Shown in pieces: positions 51,157 to 59,733 of a stretch of DNA of 64,000 nt. Location: positions 248,001 to 312,000 of the forward strand of contig NZ_CP072425.1 of NCBI RefSeq assembly GCF_017742995.1, given 5' to 3'. A program made the position numbers and the translations under genes. This DNA is from Pseudoalteromonas viridis. Its GTDB lineage: Bacteria; Pseudomonadota; Gammaproteobacteria; Enterobacterales; Alteromonadaceae. Below the pieces are notes generated by a model. That model searched no databases and was not told where the DNA came from. It saw nothing but the letters and a program-made list of their open reading frames with translations. Numbering within the stretch: position 1 is the first letter of the stretch; every line of letters begins with the position of its first letter.

Positions 51157-52179
51157 ATGACTAACTATGTGATTAACTCGAAACCCGTTGTCAGTATCGT
51201 CATCCCTATGTACAACGTTGAAAAATATATTGATAAATGCATCTGCTCGGTGCTCAACCAGACCTATCACAACTTTGAAGTGATCTGCGTTGATGACGGC
51301 TGTAGCGATAACACACTCAACTACCTGAGAGACTATAAAGATCACCGGATCCATATTATTCGTCAGCAAAACCGCGGCCTGTCCGGAGCACGTAATACCG
51401 GGATCCGCAACGCCCGTGGCGTCTATATTGCTTTACTGGACGCCGACGACTACTGGGCGGTCGATAAACTCGAAAAACATATTGCCCATCTGAATCGCAA
51501 CCCTCATGTTGACGTCAGCTACTGTCCATCCTTGTTTGTTGACGATGACAATAAACAACTGGGGATTGGTCAGTTTCCAAAATTAGACAATATAGATGCC
51601 AAAACCATTTTTTGTCGCAACCCGGTGGGCAATGGCTCCGCACCGGTAATACGTGCAGCCGCGCTGGAAAAAGTCGCCTTTCACGACGAGACGCGCAGCT
51701 GGCGCCAGTATTTTGATGAAAACCTCAGACAGTCTGAAGACATTGAAATGTGGCTACGCCTGGCGCTGTACAGCGATGCCGTTTTTGCCGGGATCCCTGA
51801 GCCGCTGACCTTTTATCGCGTTAATGCCAGTGGCTTATCCGCCAATCTGCAAAAGCAATATCAGAGCTGGGAAAGCGCGGTTAACAAACATAGACGCAGC
51901 CATGCGCAGTTTTTTAAACAGTGCGGTTCGCTTGCACGTGCTTATCAGCTCAGATACCTGAGCCGCCGTGCCGTGCAATCGCGCAATACCGCAGCCGCAC
52001 TTAAGCTCATCCATAAAGCGCTGTTTACCGATATTCGGATTTTATTGGAAGAACCTGGCCGCACCGCATTGACCTGGTGCTGTGCCCTGACCAGTCTGCT
52101 GCCAAAATCTTTGTACGACCGTGCCGAGAAGCTGGCCATGCGTACTCTTGGTCAGGCGAACAAGCACCCAACCAGCTAA
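51157..52179 (+). CDS. Glycosyltransferase family 2 (exopolysaccharide)
   Basis: A 340-residue GT-A glycosyltransferase: VVSIVIPMYNVEKYIDKCICSVLNQTY, EVICVDDGCSDNTL, GLSGARNTGIRNARGVYIALLDADDYW (metal site) and RQSEDIEMWLRLALYSD. The C-terminal part is basic and helical. ATG 51157 was chosen because CGGAG is 6 nt upstream and the GT2 core starts right after; an earlier ATG would overlap the flippase gene. It is the second gene of the Wzx unit and ends at a strong terminator. Confidence 0.93.
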   Translation: MTNYVINSKPVVSIVIPMYNVEKYIDKCICSVLNQTYHNFEVICVDDGCSDNTLNYLRDYKDHRIHIIRQQNRGLSGARNTGIRNARGVYIALLDADDYWAVDKLEKHIAHLNRNPHVDVSYCPSLFVDDDNKQLGIGQFPKLDNIDAKTIFCRNPVGNGSAPVIRAAALEKVAFHDETRSWRQYFDENLRQSEDIEMWLRLALYSDAVFAGIPEPLTFYRVNASGLSANLQKQYQSWESAVNKHRRSHAQFFKQCGSLARAYQLRYLSRRAVQSRNTAAALKLIHKALFTDIRILLEEPGRTALTWCCALTSLLPKSLYDRAEKLAMRTLGQANKHPTS

Positions 52180-52202
52180 CCCTTCGCTCCCGGGCCTGCA
52201 CC

Positions 52203-52269
52203 GTTATCAGGCAACTGATAACGCACCTCGCATCAATGGCCCTTAAGCCAGCATTTGCTGGCTTTTTTT
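52203..52269 (+). terminator. Tandem hairpins and terminator of the Wzx-GT2 unit
   Basis: GTTATCAG/CTGATAAC (52203-52222) is followed by AAGCCAGC/GCTGGCTT (52245-52264) with a 7-base T-run, a canonical rho-independent terminator. Confidence 0.92.
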
Positions 52270-52283
52270 CATTTTGAAATTGC

Positions 52284-52293
52284 TTTGCAAAAT
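52284..52293. promoter_or_regulatory. GCAAAAT-type motif upstream of the Wza promoter
   Basis: TTTGCAAAAT lies 80 nt upstream of the -24 element of the Wza promoter and resembles motifs before the other units of the locus. Confidence 0.35.
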
Positions 52294-52306
52294 ACAAAAA
52301 AACACC

Positions 52307-52341
52307 GTTAAAAACGCAGTTAAAAACGCAGTTAAAAAACC
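52307..52341. repeat. 12-bp direct repeats upstream of the Wza promoter
   Basis: GTTAAAAACGCA occurs twice head to tail (52307-52318, 52319-52330) and partly a third time (GTTAAAAAACC). Spacing near one helical turn would put repeats on the same DNA face; a regulatory role is possible. Confidence 0.55.
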
Positions 52342-52372
52342 ATAGACATATGATTAATAAGGAATAATAAAG

Positions 52373-52389
52373 TTGGCTTAGATTATGCT
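52373..52389 (+). promoter_or_regulatory. Sigma-54-type promoter of the Wza-Wzz-Wzy unit
   Basis: TTGGCTTAGATTATGCT has GG and GC 10 nt apart, TTGGC of the -24 box and TGCT of the -12 box; the ACG of the -24 box is replaced by TTA. It lies 49 nt before the Wza start. Confidence 0.6.
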
Positions 52390-52437
52390 CCAGTCATGCT
52401 AACAACACTGAGTAAGACCACTGCCAAGGAGCAAACC

Positions 52438-53706
52438 ATGACACAAGCGACTTCAACAACTCCCCTGATGACCCGCATCTCTGCGCTTGTACTGTGTGTG
52501 CTTGGCACTGGCTGCACACTCAGCCCCGATTACGACGAGGACGATTTCTATGGCATGCCACATGCCACTGGCACTCAGTTCAACCAGTCACACTCGGTGT
52601 TTGCATCACGTTTAAGCTGCACCGATGCCGACAACTTTGCAGCGGCGGCGAACTTTCGGGTTGACCAGCCGATCCCACTAGCCGCGCCGGGCCTGAGCCC
52701 CAATGAATCAAGCTACCGAGGCGCATTCGGTGCAGCACCGTTAAGCCCGGGCGACCTTATTCAGGTCAGAATGGAGTACGGCGAAGGCTTTAACGGCGAC
52801 TATGTGCTGGACAGCTCGGGCGCACTGACATTGCCCGTGATTGAACCCATCTACGCCGCAGGTTTAACCACCAAGGCCCTGGCGCAAAAAGTGGAGCTGG
52901 CGCTTATTCGTGCCAAAATCTTCCGTGCTCAGACGCTGGATGTCACAGTCAAAGTGAAAACCTGGGCCGCCATTGAAGTGCCTGTCTCAGGCGCAGTCTT
53001 TTCGCCGGGCCGGGTCACCATCAATGCCAAGTTACCGGAACAGCTGCTAGATCAGCAGGTGGCGGCGTCGGGCGACCATTCAAAACAGCGCCTGCTGTCA
53101 GAGGCCATTCGGGCTGCGGCCGGTGTCCGCCCCGATGCCAAACTGGACCAGGTGATCCTGGTTCGTCAGGGCTGGCGCATCGAAGCGGATCTGACCGGTA
53201 TTATGACTGGCCAGCCGGTCAAAGATCATGTCCTCATTGCCGGCGATCAGGTGATAGTACCCAGCACTGGCTGTTTTCAGCCCAACCTGGTGAAGCCGTC
53301 ACAGATCACGCCAAAAGGTTTCCGGGTATTTATGTCTAACCTGATTGACTCGTCAATGAGTAATGCCAATGCCGCCATCGGCCGCTTCTCTAGCAACCTG
53401 CCTTACGGCACCCGGTTGTTGCAGGCCGCCATTTCTGCCAACTGTGTGGGCGGCAAAGAGTATACCAATGCACCGCGTCGCATTGTGTTGGTCAGCAACC
53501 ACCCGCTGACCGGCAAAACCCAGGTGATAGAGCGTTCGGTAGAAGAGCTGATGCGTAAGTCTTATCGTGACCACATTAACCCTTATGTTATGCCGAACGA
53601 TGCCATCGCCTGCTATGATTCAAATATCACCAATCTACGTGATATCGCCCGGACGCTGTTAGATATCGTTTCACCCTTCTCTTTGCTGAGTAAGGAGGAC
53701 TCATGA
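52438..53706 (+). CDS. Polysaccharide export lipoprotein, Wza-like outer-membrane exporter
   Basis: A 422-residue lipoprotein (lipobox CVLGTGCTLS, Cys near residue 24). A Poly_export domain follows (about 95-180): LSPGDLIQVRMEYGEGFNGDYVLDSSGALTLPVIEPI, then SLBB-like parts (AIEVPVSGAVFSPGRVTI, DKVILVRQG-like strands). It forms the outer-membrane channel for the exopolysaccharide. ATG 52438 has AAGGAG 6 nt upstream; an ATG 14 codons earlier gives a poorer signal peptide. Its stop overlaps the next start (ATGA), so the exporter and the co-polymerase are coupled. Confidence 0.92.
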   Translation: MTQATSTTPLMTRISALVLCVLGTGCTLSPDYDEDDFYGMPHATGTQFNQSHSVFASRLSCTDADNFAAAANFRVDQPIPLAAPGLSPNESSYRGAFGAAPLSPGDLIQVRMEYGEGFNGDYVLDSSGALTLPVIEPIYAAGLTTKALAQKVELALIRAKIFRAQTLDVTVKVKTWAAIEVPVSGAVFSPGRVTINAKLPEQLLDQQVAASGDHSKQRLLSEAIRAAAGVRPDAKLDQVILVRQGWRIEADLTGIMTGQPVKDHVLIAGDQVIVPSTGCFQPNLVKPSQITPKGFRVFMSNLIDSSMSNANAAIGRFSSNLPYGTRLLQAAISANCVGGKEYTNAPRRIVLVSNHPLTGKTQVIERSVEELMRKSYRDHINPYVMPNDAIACYDSNITNLRDIARTLLDIVSPFSLLSKEDS

Positions 53707-55094
53707 ACACGCAACTTCAGGTAACCACGCCCTATTCACGCTTCAGGGCCACGATTTACCGTACCCTGCGCAAGCCCTATCTGGTCACTTGCCTGGTAAG
53801 CTACGCGATTATTTTACTGCTGGTGTTTGCCTACCTGCAGCAGCCAGCTAAATACCGTAGCGACCTGGATATGGTGTTGCCCGGCACTGGCGCCAACAGC
53901 AATGTCTCGCTTGATGAGGTGGGCCAGGTGGTGTCATCCACCAGTGCACCGTTTGGCAAAGGCTATAACCCCAGAGTCAATTACAAAGAAATGCTGATGA
54001 GTAAAAACCTCATCGACAATGCAGCAAGTTCAATGGGCCTGTCGGCTAAAGAATTTGGCCGCCCTAAAGTGCGCCTGACCGAGCAAACCTCAATTTTAAA
54101 TATTGAGATCACCGGTGCCAGTCCGCGTATTGCCGAGAAAAAAGCCTGGGCTTTGTACAACGCATTGCAGGACCAGCTGGACCACCTGCGTGCCGACGAA
54201 GTACAGCGTCGCGATGCCAGCATCAAATCTGTGCTGGACCAGTACCGAGAACGCCTTAATCTGACCCGCAGTAACATCACAGACTTTCAGCAGCGCTCTT
54301 TGCTGATCAGCCGCGACCAGCTTGATCAGCAAATGCGCACCCTGTCTAACCTTAAAGAGCAGGTGGCCATCGTTAAAGCCGAAATTGGCCGCGCTGAGTA
54401 TTTTGTTAGCCAGCTCAGTGTTGACTTAGGGGTATCGCCCTCCATGGCGGGCCAGGCCTTTGTGCTGCAATCGGACGGAGAATTCAGAGCTTACCTGTCT
54501 GAGCTGGACAAAAGCGCCGCCCAGCTGAGCGAATACCGGTCTCGCTGGGATGATGGTCATCCTATGGTAAAAGCCGAGCTGGCGCGCTTTGAGCAGTCGA
54601 AAATGGCGCTCAGAACCCGCTCAGAAGGCCTGGTTGGGATCAACGCCGCCCATGCTTTTCACACCACAGATCTTGCCTCTAACCCCAATCGCGCGCAATT
54701 GTTTGCCGATCTGATCAGCGCCTTTGCGGCTAAAAAAGGCTCGGAAGCAAAACTGCTTGAGCTGGAAAACGAAGTACAGCTGCTGAATGAAAAACTTAAG
54801 GTCTACGCAAGAGAAGCGGCAGAGCTGGAGCGTCTGGAGCGTGAGTTTGATTTGGCCAAAGCCGTATTCACCTCAGCCGTGGCACGCCTCGAGGCCGGTA
54901 AAGCGGATATTTTTGCCTCTTATCCGGTGATCCAGTTAATGTCGCCACCGTCGTTGCCCACCAACTCGTTCACTCCGAAAAAGTCCATTGCCGTTGCCGC
55001 AGCACTGGCCGCGATGATCTTCTTATCAATGGGCGTGTTAATGATCAACAAACGTCGGGTGATCATCTCGGCGGTGATGAAACAACCTGACTAG
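53703..55094 (+). CDS. Wzz/GumC-like polysaccharide co-polymerase without kinase domain
   Basis: A 463-residue inner-membrane protein with a helix near residues 29-47, a long periplasmic coiled-coil part (about 150-410, e.g. AELERLEREFDLAKAVFTSAVARLEAGKADIFASYPVIQLM) and a second helix near 430-450. The PSLPT-like motif (SPPSLPTNSFTPKK) before helix 2 is the Pro-rich segment of PCP proteins. It controls chain length and links synthesis to the Wza channel. No tyrosine kinase domain follows helix 2, and no separate kinase or phosphatase gene is nearby, unlike many Wza/Wzc systems. Start overlaps wza-like stop by 4 nt. Confidence 0.9.
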   Translation: MNTQLQVTTPYSRFRATIYRTLRKPYLVTCLVSYAIILLLVFAYLQQPAKYRSDLDMVLPGTGANSNVSLDEVGQVVSSTSAPFGKGYNPRVNYKEMLMSKNLIDNAASSMGLSAKEFGRPKVRLTEQTSILNIEITGASPRIAEKKAWALYNALQDQLDHLRADEVQRRDASIKSVLDQYRERLNLTRSNITDFQQRSLLISRDQLDQQMRTLSNLKEQVAIVKAEIGRAEYFVSQLSVDLGVSPSMAGQAFVLQSDGEFRAYLSELDKSAAQLSEYRSRWDDGHPMVKAELARFEQSKMALRTRSEGLVGINAAHAFHTTDLASNPNRAQLFADLISAFAAKKGSEAKLLELENEVQLLNEKLKVYAREAAELERLEREFDLAKAVFTSAVARLEAGKADIFASYPVIQLMSPPSLPTNSFTPKKSIAVAAALAAMIFLSMGVLMINKRRVIISAVMKQPD

Positions 55095-55105
55095 CGGAGG
55101 CCAGC

Positions 55106-56389
55106 ATGCTATTCACCGCCTATTTACCCTTTAAGGACAAGCGCTTTATCAGCACAGAAGAAAAGCTGGTCTGGGCAGGTCTGGTACTTACCTACCCCAC
55201 TTTTATGCTGGGCATGCTGTATGTGATGGGCTCGATCATTGGTTGGCTGATTTTTATGGTGGTACTGATGCGCTGCTACTTGGACTTAAATGCCAAGCCC
55301 CGGCCGCTGTCGCCGATGATCTGGATGTGGATAGTCGCCATGTTACTGATGCTGGTGGCTTTGCTGATCGCCCACAGCGACTGGTCTTTGGGCGTTGGGC
55401 AAACCATAAAATCGACCATCGGCTGGATGAAAGGCTGGGCGCTGCTGGCAATTTTCCCTGTGATTGCCGCTTTGGCAAAAATTCGCAAAGAAGTAGTGAT
55501 CCGCGGAGTCTGCATTATTGCCATTCACACGCTGATCTTCTCACTGATCTCCGTCGCGTTTTATGTGGTCAAGTTACCGGGTGATATCTTCCTGTCGCCG
55601 CTGAAAGTAATTGGGGGGCCGGGTGAGAGCTTTTTTATGGTCAGTTTTTACGGCATCAATCCCGAAACAGGTGCCGGACGCTGGCGCTTCTTTACCCCCT
55701 GGGCACCAGCCGCCGGCTTTATGGCCTGCATCTACCTGGTGTTTTGCCTGCAGGAAAAAAACACTCAGGTTCGCCGCTGGGCCATCGCAGGCTGCTGGGC
55801 CATGCTGATCTTGTCGCAATCGCGCGCCGGTATCGCGATTTTCATTATGTTGTTTCCGCTGGTGCTGTTCAGCGATAAGTTTAAGGAGCCCTGGATGCTG
55901 CTGCTGCTCGGGATCACCATCCCGCTGATTTTACTGCTGGGCGAGCCCATTTATAATGCAGTGATGGACTCCTACGAGGCGGTAAAACAACAACGTCCGG
56001 GCTCTACCCGGGTGCGCAAAGCGCTGGCCAATATTGCCATTCAGCGCTGGCAAGCCGAAGCGCCCATTTGGGGGCACGGGATTGTTGAGCGTGGCCCTAA
56101 AATGGTGGAATTTATGCCCATCGGCTCGCACCACAGCTGGTACGGACTGTTGTTTGTCAAAGGCCTTGTCGGGGCAGTAGCGCTGGCCATTCCTATGCTG
56201 GTATCGAGTGTTTATTTACTGTGGGCGTCGCAGGACTCTAAAACTGCACAGACCGCTTTGTGCCTGATGGCGGTGCTGATCTGCTACAGTTTCTTTGAGA
56301 ATTTAGAGATTTTATCGTATCTCTACTGGCCGGCCTTATTGTGGTTTGGCTTTGCATTTAGCAATAAGCGCTCGTCAATGACCATGTAA
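55106..56389 (+). CDS. O-antigen ligase/polymerase family membrane protein (Wzy-like)
   Basis: A 427-residue membrane protein with about 11 helices. It has the family's large periplasmic loop before the last helices, with GSTRVRKALANIAIQRWQAEAPIWGHGIVERGP and IGSHHSWYGLLFVKGLVGA; GHG and SHHSW are the typical Wzy_C marks. In this setting it most likely polymerises repeat units outside the inner membrane. It starts 11 nt after the co-polymerase gene. Its 3' end overlaps the convergent NYN gene by 67 nt. Confidence 0.9.
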   Translation: MLFTAYLPFKDKRFISTEEKLVWAGLVLTYPTFMLGMLYVMGSIIGWLIFMVVLMRCYLDLNAKPRPLSPMIWMWIVAMLLMLVALLIAHSDWSLGVGQTIKSTIGWMKGWALLAIFPVIAALAKIRKEVVIRGVCIIAIHTLIFSLISVAFYVVKLPGDIFLSPLKVIGGPGESFFMVSFYGINPETGAGRWRFFTPWAPAAGFMACIYLVFCLQEKNTQVRRWAIAGCWAMLILSQSRAGIAIFIMLFPLVLFSDKFKEPWMLLLLGITIPLILLLGEPIYNAVMDSYEAVKQQRPGSTRVRKALANIAIQRWQAEAPIWGHGIVERGPKMVEFMPIGSHHSWYGLLFVKGLVGAVALAIPMLVSSVYLLWASQDSKTAQTALCLMAVLICYSFFENLEILSYLYWPALLWFGFAFSNKRSSMTM

Positions 56390-56829
56390 CGGGTGGCCGC
56401 GCGCTTGAGCGAGTTGGCAGTCAGCTGGGGCACTCCGTACACCTCGACCTCACAGTTATGGCGGCTTTGAATACGCTCGGCCAGCAAGTCAAAGTCACCA
56501 TCCCCGGTCAGCAGCACCACCACATCGCAATGAGGTGCGCACTCCATGGCATCCAGGGTGATCCCCACATCCCAGTCACACTTGGCGGAGCCATCCGCTC
56601 TTTGAATATAGGGTTTTTGTTTGACCTCAAAGCCGATGGCTCTGAGAATATTCTGAAACTGTTGCTGCTTGGGCGCATTGGGCTCGCTGGAATACGCCAA
56701 AGCCCGGTATAAAGTACGGTCTTTAAGCACTTGCTGCCAAAAGCCGTTGTAATCAAAGCTTCTGCCATAGGCCTGGCGGGTGGTGTAGTAAATATTCTGG
56801 ACATCGACCAGAATAGCGATTTTTTTCAT
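56323..56829 (-). CDS. NYN domain protein (LabA/DUF88 family, PIN-like nuclease)
   Basis: A 168-residue protein with the NYN fold: KIAILVDVQNIYYTTRQ at the start (D8 and N11), KCDWDVGITLDAM (D residues) and VVVLLTGDGDFDLLAERIQ. These acidic residues fit a PIN-like metal-dependent RNase site. Bacterial LabA-type proteins are thought to process RNA, but few targets are known. Its last 22 codons overlap the 3' end of the polymerase gene in antiparallel orientation, so the two transcripts share a complementary stretch. Confidence 0.92.
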   Translation of the reverse strand: MKKIAILVDVQNIYYTTRQAYGRSFDYNGFWQQVLKDRTLYRALAYSSEPNAPKQQQFQNILRAIGFEVKQKPYIQRADGSAKCDWDVGITLDAMECAPHCDVVVLLTGDGDFDLLAERIQSRHNCEVEVYGVPQLTANSLKRAATRYMVIDERLLLNAKPNHNKAGQ

Positions 56830-57051
56830 GGTATTACGGACCTTTTAACTTGTTTGAGGAGAAGGCCGCGAACGATACAGAGTGTTAATGAACGCATGAA
56901 TGCCCTGGTGGTAAAAGTGGCTGTCACTATATCACAGAACCCAGACGATGCGGGTCATAAATAAGACGTTAAAAATTCACACCGTTTACACTTTTAATAC
57001 ATCTATTCCCCGGATAATCCCGCATTTCGTTCAAATACCAAGGAAACCAAC

Positions 57052-59700
57052 ATGACATTGAATCTGCGGATACTGTCGCTCAGTGTGTTACTGGCGGCAG
57101 GTCAGGCGCACGCCCACACCGAAGGGCTGGCAGTCCACCCCTATTTGCAATCGGCCACCCCCACCAGCATCTGGATCAAATGGGAAACCAGCAGTGGTGA
57201 TGAGTCCATTGTTGAATGGGGCACCACGGCACAGCTGGGCCAGCAAGCCAGCGGCTCCAGCGAAACGGGTTATCTGCTGAGCCGCATTCACGAAGTTCAG
57301 CTCACTAACCTGGCACCCGATACTGTGTATTTCTACCGGGTGAGAACGGGTGATACCTACAGCCATGTTCATAAATTCAGAACCCCGCCGCTGGCCTCTG
57401 CCGAGAAGCGCAGTCGCATTCTGGCAATCAGTGATATGCAACGCGACTCCAGCAATCCGGGTAAGTTCAGCGAAATCATTAATCAGGGCGTGTTACCTTA
57501 TGTGCAACAGGCACTGGGGCTCGAATTACACGATGGTTTGAATATGACGCTGATCCCCGGCGACTTAGTCGACAATGGCCAGGATTACAATAGCTGGCGC
57601 ACCAGCTTCTTTTCACCCATTGCGGCGCTGGCCAGCTCAGTGCCGCTATACCCGGCTCCCGGCAATCACGAGCGTGATACTCCAACCTACTTTAAATACT
57701 TCCGCCTGCCGGAAAACGGCACGCCGGGCTATGAAGAACACTGGTGGTATCAGGACCATTCCAATATCCGGGTGCTGTCGCTCGACACCAATACCAATTA
57801 CCGTATTGATGAACAGCTCGTCTGGCTGGACAAGGTACTGGCCGACACCTGCCTGCGTGCGCAAACCGATTTTGTCTTCGCCCAGATGCACCACCCACAT
57901 AAATCAGAAATGTGGATTGCTGGTGAAACCGACTACAGCGGTAAAATTGTTGAACGCCTCGAGGCCTTTTCAACGCGCTGCAACAAACCAAGTATTCACT
58001 TTTTTGGCCACACACATGCCTATTCACGCGGCACCAGCCGGGATCACAATCACACTATGGTGAATGTGGCCTCCGCCGGGGGTAACCTGGATTATTTTGG
58101 TGAATTTGCCCAGCGCGACTACACCGAGTTTTCGGTCAGTGAAGACGAATACGGCTTTGTGGTGGTGGATGTTACCGCAGGTGACGACCCGGCCTTCGAA
58201 CTCAAACGCATTTCAATGGGCGATGAGCAGGTGCCACTGAACAGCCAAATCAAGGACACCCTGACGGTAAGATTAAACAACACTGCACCCTTTACCCCTG
58301 AAATACTCGCGCCCACAGGACAAATCCCGGCCAGCTGTGGCAACGCAGTTGCCACCTTATTTGCCGATCCCGACAAAGACCTGTTTGGCGCTGCCCACTG
58401 GCAACTCAGTAACCACTGTGACGATTTCAGCCAGCCGCTGCTGGACACCTGGTATCAGCACGAAAATATCTGGGATGGCGTTGATACGCGAGCCGGGCTG
58501 GCGCCAAACCGCTTTGCACTCGGTCAGCTGGCACCCGGCGCTCAATACTGCGTGCGCATGCGTATGCGGGACCGCTCACTGGCCTGGAGTGACTGGTCAC
58601 AGCCACACCCATTTACCACCACAGACAGCACACACCTGACCGATAACCTGCTGCAAAACCCCGGTGCAGAGCTGGGCATCGACAGCTGGCAAGGCGCAGG
58701 ACCGCTGGAAAGCCTGACAGATAAAGCTTGTGGCTCAGTGTCACCCCATCAGGGTGAACGTTTCTTTGCCGTCGGGGGCGTATGTGACAATGAAAGCAAC
58801 AGTGGCCGCGCATATCAGCGTGTTGATGTCAGCAACTGGGCGGCCAGCATAGACAATGGCACACTCAAAGCCCTGTACGCAGGCTGGCTGCGCAGCTGGG
58901 GTGGCAGCGATATCCCTGCTTTTGCGCTTGAATTTCGCGATGCAGATCTGGCGCTGCTGAGCACCACCACCGAGGTCAGAGGCGCTACGGCCAGCTGGCA
59001 AAGTTATGCTAAGGAAGCGGCGCTGCCTGCCAATACCCGCTATATTGATTTTGTGCTGACGGGCCTGCGCACCAGTGGTACCGACAATGACAGCTATTTT
59101 GACAACTTAGCACTGAGGCTTGCCGAGCAAAGTGATTGTGCTACAGTCTCTGACAGAGGGCCTGATGGCGTGGCGGATGACCTTATTACTCAGCAACCGG
59201 GCAATTCGGGCAATCTACTGCAAAACCCGGGCGCAGAAGCCGGTATTCAGGGCTGGAGCGGAACAGGTCCGGTGGAGTCTTTAACAAATAAACAATGTGA
59301 CTCAATTCCCCCGGCAACTGGTGAGCGGTTTTTCGCCGTTGGTGGTGTCTGCAATGGAGAATCGGCTCAGGGCCAGGTAGGCCAAACTATCTCAGTGCAG
59401 CACTACAGCCGTTTAATTGCAGCGGGCCGGGTTAGCGCCCGTTATGGTGGCCAATTACGTAACTACAGCGGCAAAGATATCCCCGCACTACAACTGCGCT
59501 ACCAGGATAACCGTGGTCAGCTGCTGGGTGAAAGTGAAAAACTCAGCACCGTAGCGGCACAATGGACAGCGCTATCCGAGCAAACACCACTGCCCAAAGA
59601 CACGGCCTATATCGAGTTTGTTCTGCTGGGAACACGTAATCACGGCAGCGATAACGACAGCTATTTTGATGACTTGATATTGCAAATACTGGTGGATTAA
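57052..59700 (+). CDS. Purple acid phosphatase-like metallophosphoesterase with duplicated C-terminal module
   Basis: An 882-residue exported protein (signal peptide about 1-21, cleavage near AHAHT). An N-terminal purple acid phosphatase Fn-like domain (VHPYLQSATPTSIWIKWET) precedes the metallophosphatase domain with metal motifs DMQRD, GDLVDNGQDY, GNHERD, MHHPH and FGHTHAYSRG. A fibronectin-like segment lies at about 415-525. Two homologous modules follow (about 530-695 and 718-882), each opening with NLLQNPGAE.GI..W.G.GP.ESLT and ending with a DNDSYFD[DN]L strand, as in carbohydrate-binding jelly-roll domains. It may release phosphate from surface-bound organic phosphate. AAGGA is 7 nt before the ATG. 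Confidence 0.9.
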   Translation: MTLNLRILSLSVLLAAGQAHAHTEGLAVHPYLQSATPTSIWIKWETSSGDESIVEWGTTAQLGQQASGSSETGYLLSRIHEVQLTNLAPDTVYFYRVRTGDTYSHVHKFRTPPLASAEKRSRILAISDMQRDSSNPGKFSEIINQGVLPYVQQALGLELHDGLNMTLIPGDLVDNGQDYNSWRTSFFSPIAALASSVPLYPAPGNHERDTPTYFKYFRLPENGTPGYEEHWWYQDHSNIRVLSLDTNTNYRIDEQLVWLDKVLADTCLRAQTDFVFAQMHHPHKSEMWIAGETDYSGKIVERLEAFSTRCNKPSIHFFGHTHAYSRGTSRDHNHTMVNVASAGGNLDYFGEFAQRDYTEFSVSEDEYGFVVVDVTAGDDPAFELKRISMGDEQVPLNSQIKDTLTVRLNNTAPFTPEILAPTGQIPASCGNAVATLFADPDKDLFGAAHWQLSNHCDDFSQPLLDTWYQHENIWDGVDTRAGLAPNRFALGQLAPGAQYCVRMRMRDRSLAWSDWSQPHPFTTTDSTHLTDNLLQNPGAELGIDSWQGAGPLESLTDKACGSVSPHQGERFFAVGGVCDNESNSGRAYQRVDVSNWAASIDNGTLKALYAGWLRSWGGSDIPAFALEFRDADLALLSTTTEVRGATASWQSYAKEAALPANTRYIDFVLTGLRTSGTDNDSYFDNLALRLAEQSDCATVSDRGPDGVADDLITQQPGNSGNLLQNPGAEAGIQGWSGTGPVESLTNKQCDSIPPATGERFFAVGGVCNGESAQGQVGQTISVQHYSRLIAAGRVSARYGGQLRNYSGKDIPALQLRYQDNRGQLLGESEKLSTVAAQWTALSEQTPLPKDTAYIEFVLLGTRNHGSDNDSYFDDLILQILVD

Positions 59701-59707
59701 CCCAAGC

Positions 59708-59733
59708 GCCGCCGAGTCCATCGGCGGCATCTT
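59708..59733 (+). terminator. Terminator after the phosphatase gene
   Basis: A perfect 8-bp stem GCCGCCGA / TCGGCGGC with loop GTCCA, 7 nt after the stop; followed by ATCTTG, a weak T-run. Confidence 0.7.

Noticed and set aside
40275..56389. The exopolysaccharide locus as a recently acquired genomic island
   Set aside because: No integrase, transposase, tRNA junction or flanking direct repeat was seen, and codon style appears similar to the neighbours.
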